NCBI GenBank assembly: GCA_001636495.1
Contig: KV440964.1
Span: forward strand, 636,666-700,665
Direction: 5' to 3'
DNA from: Sutcliffiella horikoshii
Lineage (GTDB): Bacteria > Bacillota > Bacilli > Bacillales > Bacillaceae_I
DNA length: 64,000 nucleotides
Shown here: piece by piece, positions 44,044 through 53,290 of the stretch
Position numbering within the stretch: position 1 is the first letter of the stretch
Layout of the letters: each line of letters opens with the position of its first letter
Program-made: the position numbers and the translations under genes
The notes under the pieces: model-generated
Told to the model about the DNA's origin: nothing
Databases searched by the model: none
What the model saw: only the letters and a program-made list of their open reading frames with translations

Positions 44044-45003
44044 TTATTTTTTAGAAGTACTGGTTTTATCAGTGAACTTCAGCAAGTCGATCAAGACAGT
44101 AGAGAATGTAGATAATCTCTCTTCCAATCTTCCAGGGTACGCCTGTTGGATGAACTCCAATGTGTCATTATCAGTATGCCATATTCCGCCATACTCTTCC
44201 GTCTGCTCATATCCATCCTGATCCCCAATCTCCCAGTTTGTTGATTCAAATGCAGCATACGGGATACCAGCTTCATTAAAAGGAGCATGATCACTCCAAT
44301 CGCCAGTTGTACCAGCTGGATAATCAGGATTTAATCCTTTGTTGATACGTAGGTCTAACTTTTTTTTATCAGCAATCGCAAGGGCCTGATCACGTAAGAA
44401 CCCTTCCTCACCTAGACTTCCATGAACATACATATAGTCTCCGACTGCCAAACTGTCCAAATTGATCATTCCGACTGTATTTTGAATATCCTCCGCACTC
44501 ATTTGACTGACAAAGTACTTGGATCCTTGCAGTCCGACTTCCTCCGCCCCAAATGCTACAAACACAATGCTGTAAGGCGTGGGTATCTTTTTCAGCACTT
44601 CAGCCGCTTCAAGCATCACCGCGACACCAGAAGCATTATCATCCGAACCTTTTCCTCTTGCCACAGAGTCGTAATGGGCACCAACCACTAATATTTTCTC
44701 GCTTTTACCTGGTTTAAATGCAACCACATTGGCTGAATCATAAGAGGTTCCTCTGCGTTCATAAGAAAAAGCCTGAACATTCGTTTCATATCCCATCTTT
44801 TCAAATTGAGCTTTGATATACTCCCTTGCCTCGGCTTCTTCATCTGAAGCAGCTACACGGGCTCCGATTGTTTCAGACAAGTATTGAGTGTGTTTGTAGG
44901 AAAGTGATCCTGTTTTATGTACCAAAGAAGCTCCATTTGCCGCGGAAACCGCTGACACTGCCACCATCCATATTAATGTTGTTACTAGTAGTATCTTCTT
45001 CAT
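44044..45003 (-). CDS. Secreted M28-family zinc aminopeptidase
   Basis: 319 aa exopeptidase with Sec signal peptide (KKILLVTTLIWMVAVSAVSA). The five zinc ligands are visible: GAHYDS, GSDDNASG, GAEEVGLQGS (catalytic Glu next to ligand Glu), INLDSL and WHTDND. Similar to Streptomyces/Bacillus aminopeptidases that release N-terminal residues outside the cell. Monocistronic on the minus strand. Confidence 0.9.
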   Translation of the reverse strand: MKKILLVTTLIWMVAVSAVSAANGASLVHKTGSLSYKHTQYLSETIGARVAASDEEAEAREYIKAQFEKMGYETNVQAFSYERRGTSYDSANVVAFKPGKSEKILVVGAHYDSVARGKGSDDNASGVAVMLEAAEVLKKIPTPYSIVFVAFGAEEVGLQGSKYFVSQMSAEDIQNTVGMINLDSLAVGDYMYVHGSLGEEGFLRDQALAIADKKKLDLRINKGLNPDYPAGTTGDWSDHAPFNEAGIPYAAFESTNWEIGDQDGYEQTEEYGGIWHTDNDTLEFIQQAYPGRLEERLSTFSTVLIDLLKFTDKTSTSKK

Positions 45004-45204
45004 CTTACTGCCTCCGTATTTATAATTATTAATTATACTGCATAATTATAAATTACAAGATTAATAGTTTCAACATTTATCCCGTCTATATGAACAAGAT
45101 AGGCCTTTTTATCTATTTCGACTCTATTCTACCCAAATTCGGCTTTTCTCTTCATTTACGATATAATACAACCACACTAAAACACAAAAAGATTGGATGA
45201 AAGC

Positions 45205-46401
45205 ATGCGACAACAACTAACACTAAAAGTGAAAAATAAATTCGCCAAACCATACAAAAATGGATATCCACTCATATCTAAGCAATCTCTTATCAATGGC
45301 AATGACCTAAAAGAAGAGGGAACACTCGTAAAGCTGGTAGACGAACAGAACAACTTTCTCGGCAAAGGCTACTACGGTAACCAAAACAAAGGATACGGCT
45401 GGATTATCAGCAAAGACCCCAACGAAGAAATGGACATTCCTTTCTTCAAACGTGCTCTTCAAAAAGCCGTAAACAAACGTTCCGCCCTGATGAAAGCAGA
45501 AGACACCACTGCATTCCGCCTTTTTAACGGAGAAGGCGACGGAATTGGCGGCTTTACGATTGAATACTTTGACGGCTTCCTTGTGATCAACTGGTACAGC
45601 AAAGGAATCTACTCCTTCAGAGAGGAGATTTTAGAAGCCATCGAAGGGGTTATCGAGTACAAAGGGATATACGAAAAGAAACGATTCAACACGGACGGTC
45701 AATATGTCGAGGATGATGATTTTGTAAAAGGAGAACGCGCACCATCACCGCTTATCATCAAAGAAAACGGCGTCAACTTTGCCGTGCATTTAAACGATGG
45801 CGCGATGGTTGGAATATTCCTTGATCAACGGGAAGTGAGAAAAACCATCCGGGATAAATACGCCAAAGGGAAAACGGTCCTAAACACCTTTTCCTATACA
45901 GGAGCATTCTCTGTCTATGCAGCATTAGGCGGTGCCATCAAAACAACAAGCGTAGACTTGGCAAAGCGCAGCCTGCCAAAGACAAGCGAACAATTCAACG
46001 TGAATAATATAGATGAAAAAACACAATCCATTCTCGTAGAAGAGGTATTCCACTACTTCAAATATGCGAAAAAGAAGAACCTGAAATTCGATGTCGTCAT
46101 CATGGATCCACCAAGCTTTGCCCGCTCGAAGAAGGTAACTTTCCGAGCAGAAAAAGATTACACAAGCCTAGTATCCGATGCCATTGCCATTACTGAAAAG
46201 AACGGCCTCATTGTCGCTTCCACCAACGCCGCTACATTCGGCATGGACAAGTTCAAAGGCTTTATCGACCAGGCCTTTAAAGAAAACAAAATAAAATACA
46301 AAATCGTAGAGGAGTTTTCCTTGCCAAGTGACTTCGCAACCATCAAGGAGTTTAAGGAAGGAAACTATCTGAAGGTATTATTTATTAAAAGAATAGGATA
46401 A
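45205..46401 (+). CDS. Class I SAM-dependent rRNA methyltransferase, RlmI-like (YwbD)
   Basis: 398 aa: N-terminal PUA-like domain (LTLKVKNKFAKPYKNGYPLI), then the methyltransferase with VLNTFSYTGAFSVYAALGGA (SAM loop) and DPPSFARSKK (catalytic NPPY-equivalent). Methylates a cytosine in 23S rRNA in the RlmI branch. Start set at ATG 45205; an upstream TTG is possible. Confidence 0.87.
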   Translation: MRQQLTLKVKNKFAKPYKNGYPLISKQSLINGNDLKEEGTLVKLVDEQNNFLGKGYYGNQNKGYGWIISKDPNEEMDIPFFKRALQKAVNKRSALMKAEDTTAFRLFNGEGDGIGGFTIEYFDGFLVINWYSKGIYSFREEILEAIEGVIEYKGIYEKKRFNTDGQYVEDDDFVKGERAPSPLIIKENGVNFAVHLNDGAMVGIFLDQREVRKTIRDKYAKGKTVLNTFSYTGAFSVYAALGGAIKTTSVDLAKRSLPKTSEQFNVNNIDEKTQSILVEEVFHYFKYAKKKNLKFDVVIMDPPSFARSKKVTFRAEKDYTSLVSDAIAITEKNGLIVASTNAATFGMDKFKGFIDQAFKENKIKYKIVEEFSLPSDFATIKEFKEGNYLKVLFIKRIG

Positions 46402-46403
46402 AG

Positions 46404-46437
46404 AAAAGGAGTCAGCATTTTAGCTGGCTCCTTTAAA
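46404..46437. terminator. Bidirectional terminator
   Basis: AAAGGAGTCAGC/GCTGGCTCCTTT perfect stem between two convergent genes. Confidence 0.85.
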
Positions 46438-46438
46438 C

Positions 46439-47842
46439 TTATGACCCATCCCTCAACATATACTGATACGACTTAGACTCTTCCACCATCCCCATCTCCA
46501 GATAGAGCTTTGACAACCATTTGATGGAACGAATATTGGTCGGATCTAGCTCCAGCTCCCAGTTAAAGCACTCCACTGCCTCTGTCAGCTGTTTAAACTC
46601 ATAATATAGTTCGCCAAGTGCGTACATTTGATCCGGGTCATCCTTCAGGGAAGCCATCTTTTTTATTTTTAACAAAATCGGTATCCCGGGATATTTAGAG
46701 GTGTAGGAGGAAACCCACTCCTCGGTATATTCCAGCCCTTTTGTATGAAGAAGGTTCGGAACAACGATTTGGAAAAATGCCTGTATTTGTTTTGGCGTAA
46801 TGTCCTCATCGAAATGGTAGGTAAGGTCGGTAAGCCAATCGGAATTCTCTACCCAGTTTACATGTAGCAAAGCTTCATGCAGATATGGCAGCTCTTTAGC
46901 GGTGATAAGAGCTTTGTTTTTAGTAAGAAGGATTAACAGGTCCTCATACCGATTGGATTTTTTCAATAAGCCGAGCAGATCGTGATACAACCATTCATGA
47001 TGAGTGCGGCGGTTCCTTAAGATATAGCTGAGGAGATCCACCTTCTCATCGTTTGTAAAGTCAAGCGGTAAGCTGACCATCATTTGTTTATATATAGTGT
47101 GGTCATCGTTTGGTGTTGTGATAAGTAAGTGAGTGTAAAGGCAGAGTTGCTCCATTTTCCTGTCTTCTCTTTGCAGTATTTGCTGGAGTAGGGTTCTGGA
47201 CTCGTCTTGTTTTAAGTGAAGGTAGCAGTGTTTCTCGACATAAAGCGGATCCTTGGAAAGCAAGGAAGATGGATGGGAAGTATAGAGTGATTGATAAGAC
47301 TGATATTGTAGGTTTTTGGACATTTCTTGTGCCCATTTATTTGCTGGATAAATCTCGGTAATTAGTCGAAGAAGTTGGTAGGTGTGCAGGAGTTGACCTT
47401 CTCTGCGGTATTGCTGCGCCAATTCTTTCACCACTTTGGTTATTTTCTCTTTTTTCATATAGTTGTCAAAAATAGTAAGGATGTTGGAAGCTTCAAGTGG
47501 CGAGAATCTTTTCTGGATTTTTTCCCAAAGCGGGGTAAGGGCAGGGAATGTGTGAATTCGATTATGGTTGAGTAGATAAGCTAATAGTGGATGTTCTGGC
47601 GAGAAGTGAATGCCTTTTTGTAGAATGGTGCTTAATTGGGATTTCCGCTTAATTTTAGGTGTGGATTTTCCGGTGAGGTACGATGTTTTATAGAAAAATA
47701 AATAATAACATTCTTCATGCTCTTGATGTTGATGATAAGCTTCTATGACTTGAAATCCTTGATACATGTAGAGGTCAGTAGGTTGAAGGTGTAAGTGCTT
47801 TTTTTCATGCTGGATTTGTATACTGGTCGTTTTGTTTGTCAT
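46439..47842 (-). CDS. TPR-repeat protein of unknown function
   Basis: 467 aa. C-terminal TPR units (MYALGELYYEFKQLTEAVEC; DPTNIRSIKWLSKLYLEMGM). Start placed at the ATG 47842 after TAGGAGG rather than the longer open frame. No enzymatic motif or membrane segment seen; a protein-interaction scaffold is likely. Confidence 0.7.
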   Translation of the reverse strand: MTNKTTSIQIQHEKKHLHLQPTDLYMYQGFQVIEAYHQHQEHEECYYLFFYKTSYLTGKSTPKIKRKSQLSTILQKGIHFSPEHPLLAYLLNHNRIHTFPALTPLWEKIQKRFSPLEASNILTIFDNYMKKEKITKVVKELAQQYRREGQLLHTYQLLRLITEIYPANKWAQEMSKNLQYQSYQSLYTSHPSSLLSKDPLYVEKHCYLHLKQDESRTLLQQILQREDRKMEQLCLYTHLLITTPNDDHTIYKQMMVSLPLDFTNDEKVDLLSYILRNRRTHHEWLYHDLLGLLKKSNRYEDLLILLTKNKALITAKELPYLHEALLHVNWVENSDWLTDLTYHFDEDITPKQIQAFFQIVVPNLLHTKGLEYTEEWVSSYTSKYPGIPILLKIKKMASLKDDPDQMYALGELYYEFKQLTEAVECFNWELELDPTNIRSIKWLSKLYLEMGMVEESKSYQYMLRDGS

Positions 47843-47920
47843 ATAATTCCCTCCTAATTGGTCGTACGCCTTTTTGAGAGATTGCTTTTTATTTATTGTA
47901 ACACGAAATAAGCAAAAAGA

Positions 47921-47960
47921 AAAAACGAAGAAGCGGACGACCATGGGCCATCCGCTTCTC
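47921..47960 (-). terminator. Terminator of the yflT-like gene
   Basis: GAAGCGGA/TCCGCTTC stem; on the minus strand it is followed by CGTTTTTTC. A G9 homopolymer (47972-47980) lies between it and the gene. Confidence 0.75.
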
Positions 47961-48001
47961 TATATATTTAAGGGGGGGGGTCAAACTAGTTCAAAAATAG
48001 C

Positions 48002-48346
48002 TTATAAGGTAGTGCTTGCTGTTGTATCTTTTACTACTAAAATCACTTTACCGTGATCCAGTTTTTCCTCTAATACTTCCGCTTCTGGAGCTGTGAATCC
48101 TAACTCCTGGAATTGAGCACGAAGCTCATCGCCTTTGCTGCGGAAAATGTTCTTCACGTAAGTATCTAAACCAACTTCACCGGCGCCAACAGTATTAGCA
48201 TCAGCGTTATCAGCTACACGTTTTGTACGGTCATCATCATGAGTAATGACATAAATATCATCCTCGTGAACACCTCTAGTTTTTAGCTCTTGTACTGCTC
48301 CTACTACTTGTTCATCATTTTGAAACTCTTTAAAAGTGGGTTTCAT
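48002..48346 (-). CDS. General stress protein with YflT domain
   Basis: 114 aa cytoplasmic protein of the heat-induced YflT/GS17M family (DDIYVITHDDDRTKRVADNA). AGGAGG ribosome site. A near-perfect sigma-B promoter lies 32 bases upstream, in keeping with a general stress function. Molecular role unknown. Confidence 0.88.
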   Translation of the reverse strand: MKPTFKEFQNDEQVVGAVQELKTRGVHEDDIYVITHDDDRTKRVADNADANTVGAGEVGLDTYVKNIFRSKGDELRAQFQELGFTAPEAEVLEEKLDHGKVILVVKDTTASTTL

Positions 48347-48377
48347 TTTCTATCGCCTCCTTGGTTATGTAATAAAA

Positions 48378-48402
48378 ATACCCGGCTGACTGAAAATGAA
48401 AC
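48378..48402 (-). promoter_or_regulatory. Sigma-B promoter of the YflT-like gene
   Basis: On the minus strand GTTTCA, 13-bp spacer, GGGTAT; matches the sigma-B -10 perfectly and the -35 at five of six bases. Confidence 0.85.
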
Positions 48403-48505
48403 ATGCTCTTTAAAATTTTTTTATTTTGCCAACATAACTTGTTTGATAATACGCCGAAAACTTCAAATACTAGTAAGCATATGAAAAAAGAATGGTGGGC
48501 TTACT

Positions 48506-49402
48506 GTGGTATATGATTGCATCATTATCGGGGGAGGTATTGCCGGACTTCAGGCAGCCATCCAACTGGGAAGGTATCAACATAACGTGCTTGTTTTGGA
48601 TGATGGAAAGGGTCGGTCAAGTATTTGTCATTGTTATCACAACCTTTTGGGGTGGCCGGATGGGGTGAGTGGAGAGAAGCTTCGGAGTCTTGGGAGAGCC
48701 CAAGCGGGGAAGCTGGGAGTTCAGTTTGAGGATCAGCGTGTAGAAGCGGTGGAAAAGTTGGACGGACAGTTTTGCGTAACCACTGCAATGTCTCAGCAGT
48801 TTTCAGGAAAAAAGTTGCTGCTCGCAACAGGGATCAAAGATAATATTCCACCTTTTGAAGGCTTGCTACCATGCCTTGGAAAAAGTGTATTCGTCTGTCC
48901 AGATTGTGATGGGTATGAAATTTTGGATAAGCCAGCCCTTGTAATAGGGTCAGGAAATGCAGGTGTGTCTATGGCGCTGACTCTGAGCTATTGGACAGAT
49001 GCGCTTATCTTTATCAATCATGGAAAAGGAACAGTTGAAGCTCACTTGATGGAAAAGTTAGTAGGAAAAGGAATTATTTATGTGAAAGACGAACTAAAGG
49101 AATTGCATACGGATCAGGATTGTTTCAAGGGGGTAACACTTGGTAGTGGGGACCGGATTAATTGCTCTTATGCTTTTTTGGCGTTTGGAGGCAACACGCC
49201 GAATACCGAACTCGCTTTACAATTGGGAGTCGAATTGGAAGATAATAAACATATCCTGGTAGATCCTCGGACAAAAATGACCCTTGTCGAGAATGTATGG
49301 GCGGCGGGTGATATTACCGTTCACTCCGAACAAGCCGCCATCGCAATGGGTGACGGCATACAATCGGCAATCTGGATTCATAAAAGCTTGCTGGAAAGTT
49401 GA
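48506..49402 (+). CDS. Thioredoxin-reductase-like FAD/NAD(P) oxidoreductase
   Basis: 298 aa: FAD motif IIGGGIAGLQAAIQLGRY, redox CxxC (VCPDCDGYE), NAD(P) motif VIGSGNAGVSMAL and C-terminal FAD contact WAAGDITVHSEQAAIAMGDG. GTG start. Shorter interdomain segments than TrxB; resembles the group of YumC/Bacillus TrxB-like proteins without a firm partner. Confidence 0.85.
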   Translation: MVYDCIIIGGGIAGLQAAIQLGRYQHNVLVLDDGKGRSSICHCYHNLLGWPDGVSGEKLRSLGRAQAGKLGVQFEDQRVEAVEKLDGQFCVTTAMSQQFSGKKLLLATGIKDNIPPFEGLLPCLGKSVFVCPDCDGYEILDKPALVIGSGNAGVSMALTLSYWTDALIFINHGKGTVEAHLMEKLVGKGIIYVKDELKELHTDQDCFKGVTLGSGDRINCSYAFLAFGGNTPNTELALQLGVELEDNKHILVDPRTKMTLVENVWAAGDITVHSEQAAIAMGDGIQSAIWIHKSLLES

Positions 49403-49442
49403 TGAGGCCACTGTAAAAACTGATAACCTATATATGGTTGCT

Positions 49443-49575
49443 AGCTGTTGATTGGAGCAATAGGCGAAGACTCCTACGGGGGGGATAGCGACAATCTTGA
49501 GACCCCCCAGGGCTTAGCCCGAGGAGGCTCAAGGTCGCCCCGTGGAAAGCGAAGCCGTTTGCGGAAATCAACAGC
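49443..49575 (+). repeat. Dispersed repeat family A, copy 6 (subfamily I)
   Basis: Termini GCTGTTGATTGGAGC and GCGGAAATCAACAGC with perfect 10-bp inverted ends; core as in copies 1 and 5. Confidence 0.92.
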
Positions 49576-49646
49576 GGCGTTAACCAAATATTAAAATTCA
49601 TTACTTTTTCAGTGGCCTCAAAATGGACCTGCCCCCTATTTGTAGC

Positions 49647-49676
49647 TTGACAGTTATTTGTCCGAGTGCGTAACAT
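49647..49676 (+). promoter_or_regulatory. Sigma-A promoter of the tryptophan-dioxygenase-like gene
   Basis: TTGACA, 18-bp spacer, TAACAT, about 90 bases before the chosen ATG. Confidence 0.6.
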
Positions 49677-49766
49677 GAATGTAAGGGTTTACATAAACGT
49701 GTGAATGGAAGAAAGAAGACGTTAGTTGCTAGCCATTCCATTTATCCGGTACTTGGAGGAGAAGAA

Positions 49767-50459
49767 ATGGAAGAGAAAAAAGTGACAGATTATGAAAAGT
49801 ATATTCGTACGGAAGAATTATTAGGCTTGCAAAAAGGAGACGGGGAACTCTCTTGTGATGATGAACTCACGTTTCAAATGATTCATCAAATTGCGGAACT
49901 ACATTTCAAGCTAATCATTCAATACATTCACTTAGCAGATGCCAATATGCAGCACGGGGAAGTCCTGCAGGCTACTCAGCAACTTCAAAGGGTGAATATG
50001 CACCTTAAGCACTTGCCGCCAGTGTTTGATATGGTAAAAGTGATCAGTCCAAGAGATTATCACACTATTAGACTTGCACTTGGCCGTGGAAGCGGACAGG
50101 ATTCACCTGGCTTCAATGAAATCCTAAGACTTGGACCAACCTTATGGGCGCCATTTGAACAGCTTCTGAACGATAAGCAAATGACCCCGTTCATGCTGCA
50201 CAAGTCAGCGAAAGATAATTATGAACTGTACTTGCTCATGCAAGAATTGATTGCTTTTGATGAAAACTTCCAAACGTTCCGTAAGCACCACATCCAGCTT
50301 GTTCGCAGGATGATTGGTTTAAATACGAAGAGTTTGAAAGGAATTCCTGCCCAGGCGTTGGAAAGAGGGGCAAAGTTCGAATTTTACCCGCAGCTTTGGG
50401 AAGCAATTTGTGAGTTGACGGACTGGACAGGTTCAAGTTACGATCCAAAGCCATTGTAA
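49767..50459 (+). CDS. Tryptophan 2,3-dioxygenase-like heme protein
   Basis: 230 aa, shorter than the usual 270-290 of TDO. Family motifs: FQMIHQIAELHFKLIIQYIH (distal heme region), GRGSGQDSPGF and FRKHHIQLVRRMIG, the latter with the presumed proximal His. The C-terminal substrate loop (GTGGT in TDO) is not evident. Start set at ATG 49767 behind GGAGGAG. No other kynurenine-pathway gene is near, so the substrate is open. Confidence 0.75.
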   Translation: MEEKKVTDYEKYIRTEELLGLQKGDGELSCDDELTFQMIHQIAELHFKLIIQYIHLADANMQHGEVLQATQQLQRVNMHLKHLPPVFDMVKVISPRDYHTIRLALGRGSGQDSPGFNEILRLGPTLWAPFEQLLNDKQMTPFMLHKSAKDNYELYLLMQELIAFDENFQTFRKHHIQLVRRMIGLNTKSLKGIPAQALERGAKFEFYPQLWEAICELTDWTGSSYDPKPL

Positions 50460-50481
50460 CGTATATAATCTATAGAAAATA

Positions 50482-50521
50482 ATAAAAGAGCAGCAAGGAA
50501 TATCCCATGCTGCTCTTTGTT
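50482..50521. terminator. Bidirectional terminator
   Basis: AAAGAGCAGCA/TGCTGCTCTTT perfect stem between convergent genes. Confidence 0.85.
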
Positions 50522-50529
50522 ATACCTTT

Positions 50530-52083
50530 TTATTGTTTCTGTTCCGCCCATTCTTCCACATTCCAAACCTTCGTCACCCAGTCTTCATAAAAGCTAGGTT
50601 CGTGACAAACAAGGAGAATGGTACCCTTATAAGCTTTAATAGCACGCTTTAATTCCTCTTTCGCAACTACATCCAAGTGGTTCGTCGGCTCGTCAAACAG
50701 CAGCCAGTTGCTCTCGTGCATCATCAACTTGCATAATCTCACCTTTGCCTGCTCTCCACCGCTCAGTTGACTCAACGGACGGGAGATATGCTCGTTCTTC
50801 AACCCGCAACGCGCCAAGATCGCACGAACCTGGTGCTGATCAAGGGAAGGGAACTCGTTCCACACATCATCAATCGGCGTAATATCCTTCGCTTTTACTT
50901 CCTGCTCAAAATAAGAAGGGAAAAGGAAGTCACCGCGAATCACAGAACCGCCCAGAGGATCTATTTTACCAAGAATCGTCTTCAGCAAAGTCGATTTACC
51001 AACCCCGTTGCACCCGACAATCGCAATCTTGTCCCCGCGTTCAATTTCCATCGTAAGTTTCGGCAATAATGGCTCCGCATATCCGATCTCAAGATCCTTC
51101 GCTTCCACCACATAACGGCTGCTTGCACGAGACTCTTTAAACTCGAATGTCGGCTTGGCAGCTGTCTCAGGGCGGTCAATCCGGTCCATGCGGTCCAGCT
51201 GCTTCTGACGGCTTTTTGCGCGGCCTGTCGTGGAGTAGCGCGCTTTATTTTTCGCAATAAAGTCTTCTTGCTTCTTAATGAACTCTTTTTGCTTCTCATA
51301 TGCATTGATATGCTGATTCTTATTGATTTCCGCAAGCTCCAAAAACTTTTCATAAGAAGCTGTGTAGCGGGTCAGCTTGGAGAACTCCAGATGGAAAATA
51401 ACGTCCACTACGCCGTTCATGAACTCTGTATCATGCGAGATCAAAAGAAACGCATGCGGGTATTCTTTCAAATAAGAGCTTAACCAGCGGATATGCTCCA
51501 CATCCAAGTAGTTCGTCGGCTCATCCAGAAGCAACACTTGCGGCTGCTCAAGCAATAGCTTCGCCAAAAGAACTTTAGTACGCTGTCCACCGCTTAGCGC
51601 AGCAACGTCACGCTCAAGGCCAATGGCATCCAGTCCAAGACCGCGTGCCGCCTCTTCCACTTTAATATCCAAGTTGTAGAATCCGCCAGCGTCCAAATGG
51701 TCTTGAATTTCTCCCATTTGTTCTAAGAGCTCTTCCAATTCTTCCGGAGTCGCCGTTCCCATCTTGTCAGTAATGGCATTTAATTCTCTTTCTTTTTCAT
51801 ATAAAGGCAAGAACGCGTCGCGCAGGACGTCTCTGATCGTTCTTCCTGGCGTTAAGATCGTATGCTGGTCCAAGTATCCATAATGCACACCTGGCGTCCA
51901 TTCTACGCGTCCTGTGTCGTATACGATCTCTCCTGTAATAATGTTCATTAAAGTCGATTTACCGACTCCGTTCGCCCCAACAAGGCCAATATGCTCGCCT
52001 GCCAAAAGACGAAGGGAAACATCTCTAAATAACGTACGGTCGCCAAAACTATGGCTTAACCCATCTATGCTTAATAAACTCAT
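50530..52083 (-). CDS. ABC-F family ATPase (ribosome-associated, YbiT/YkpA-like)
   Basis: 517 aa, two ABC domains without membrane segments: GANGVGKST and GCNGVGKST (Walker A), LSGGQRTK and LSGGEQAK (signature), LLLDEPTNYLD and LLFDEPTNHLD (Walker B). The interdomain linker is rich in Lys/Gln (KEFIKKQEDFIAKNKARYST). ABC-F proteins act on the ribosome E site as translation factors or antibiotic protection proteins. Start set at ATG 52083, eight bases after AGGATGG; ATG 52095 is possible. Confidence 0.88.
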   Translation of the reverse strand: MSLLSIDGLSHSFGDRTLFRDVSLRLLAGEHIGLVGANGVGKSTLMNIITGEIVYDTGRVEWTPGVHYGYLDQHTILTPGRTIRDVLRDAFLPLYEKERELNAITDKMGTATPEELEELLEQMGEIQDHLDAGGFYNLDIKVEEAARGLGLDAIGLERDVAALSGGQRTKVLLAKLLLEQPQVLLLDEPTNYLDVEHIRWLSSYLKEYPHAFLLISHDTEFMNGVVDVIFHLEFSKLTRYTASYEKFLELAEINKNQHINAYEKQKEFIKKQEDFIAKNKARYSTTGRAKSRQKQLDRMDRIDRPETAAKPTFEFKESRASSRYVVEAKDLEIGYAEPLLPKLTMEIERGDKIAIVGCNGVGKSTLLKTILGKIDPLGGSVIRGDFLFPSYFEQEVKAKDITPIDDVWNEFPSLDQHQVRAILARCGLKNEHISRPLSQLSGGEQAKVRLCKLMMHESNWLLFDEPTNHLDVVAKEELKRAIKAYKGTILLVCHEPSFYEDWVTKVWNVEEWAEQKQ

Positions 52084-52258
52084 GTTTGTATCCATCCTAT
52101 TCTAAAAAAATATCTACTTTTCATCATACTAAAATTTTCTAGGAATGGCTATGTGGGAAATGAAAGAAGTTTCTTCCTTTACCGGCGATTTTCTATACTA
52201 AATTCTACCAATCTACTATAAAATAAAAAGTAGATAAAAAGGGATGGTGGGGGAATCG

Positions 52259-53290
52259 ATGAAGAGACGGGTACCGTGGATTGTGGTAGTAATTTTGCTA
52301 ATGATTATAGGAAGCGGATTTATTCCGACTGGATACGATATATTGCTTGCAGGTCATCCGATAAATCTGGATGAATTTGTTCAATATGAAGGCGGTTCGG
52401 AGCTAGACGGGGACCTGGGAATGACCTATGTCTCGACATTGGAAAACACAATCTGGCCATTCATGATCATTACCCTCCTAATCGAAGAAGGGGTAGAGAT
52501 TGTACCTGCCTATTCAGAATACGTAGAGATGGAAATAGAAGATCTGGATTATCAATACAAGCAAATGATGGAACAGTCGAAAATAAAGGCGGAATACATA
52601 GCACGCGGTGTAATTGGCGAGGACCCAAAGCTAGAGCTACTAGGCTTCTATCCGGTTCATTTTTTACCGGACTGGACGGATAAAAATCAGGTGAAGGTAA
52701 CAGACCTTCTAATTGAACTGGACGGCGAAAAGCTGGAATCCTATGAACACCTGGATCAATTGATTGTCGAAAAGGAAGCCGGTGAAAGCACCACGTTAAC
52801 CTTGCTTCGGGACGGGGAGACAATCGAAGTGGAGGTAACCACCTACCCGCACAAGGATTACTACGGAAATACAGTGCTTGGCGTGTTTTTTGAAGAAGTG
52901 TTTGAGACGAGTAAGGACGAAAACATTAAGTGGCAAAACATAGAGAACCTAGGCGGTCCAAGCGCCGGCCTAATGATTACCCTAACCCTGTTGGACAAAA
53001 TGATGGAAGAGTCCCTCCTCAAAGGGAATGCAGTTGCTGGTACAGGAACCATCACAATCGATGGAGAAGTGGGATCTATTGGCGGGGTGAAGCAAAAGGT
53101 GATTGGTGCTGCCAACGCAGGATTCGACTACTTCATCGTCCCACTGGATGACGAATGGGAAAACAATGAAACGATTGCGAGAAGGACTATTAGAGAGGAA
53201 GACCTTGATATTGAACTTATACCCGTAGGGACGATAGAGGACGCTGTAACCGCATTGGAGAAGCTTCCGGAGAAGAAGGGAAGAGAATAG
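52259..53290 (+). CDS. PDZ-Lon (S16) membrane protease, YlbL/SepM-like
   Basis: 343 aa. N-terminal membrane anchor (VPWIVVVILLMIIGSGFIP), PDZ domain in the middle (TDLLIELDGEKLESYEHLDQ) and S16 protease domain with catalytic Ser in NLGGPSAGLMIT and Lys in GGVKQKVIGA. Extracytoplasmic regulatory protease. Start at ATG 52259 behind GGTGGGGG. The next gene starts right after the stop. Confidence 0.85.
   Translation: MKRRVPWIVVVILLMIIGSGFIPTGYDILLAGHPINLDEFVQYEGGSELDGDLGMTYVSTLENTIWPFMIITLLIEEGVEIVPAYSEYVEMEIEDLDYQYKQMMEQSKIKAEYIARGVIGEDPKLELLGFYPVHFLPDWTDKNQVKVTDLLIELDGEKLESYEHLDQLIVEKEAGESTTLTLLRDGETIEVEVTTYPHKDYYGNTVLGVFFEEVFETSKDENIKWQNIENLGGPSAGLMITLTLLDKMMEESLLKGNAVAGTGTITIDGEVGSIGGVKQKVIGAANAGFDYFIVPLDDEWENNETIARRTIREEDLDIELIPVGTIEDAVTALEKLPEKKGRE

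Noticed and set aside
47972-47980. G9 homopolymer as phase-variable tract
   Set aside because: It lies in the 3' untranslated stretch after the YflT-like gene and does not touch any reading frame or promoter I can see.
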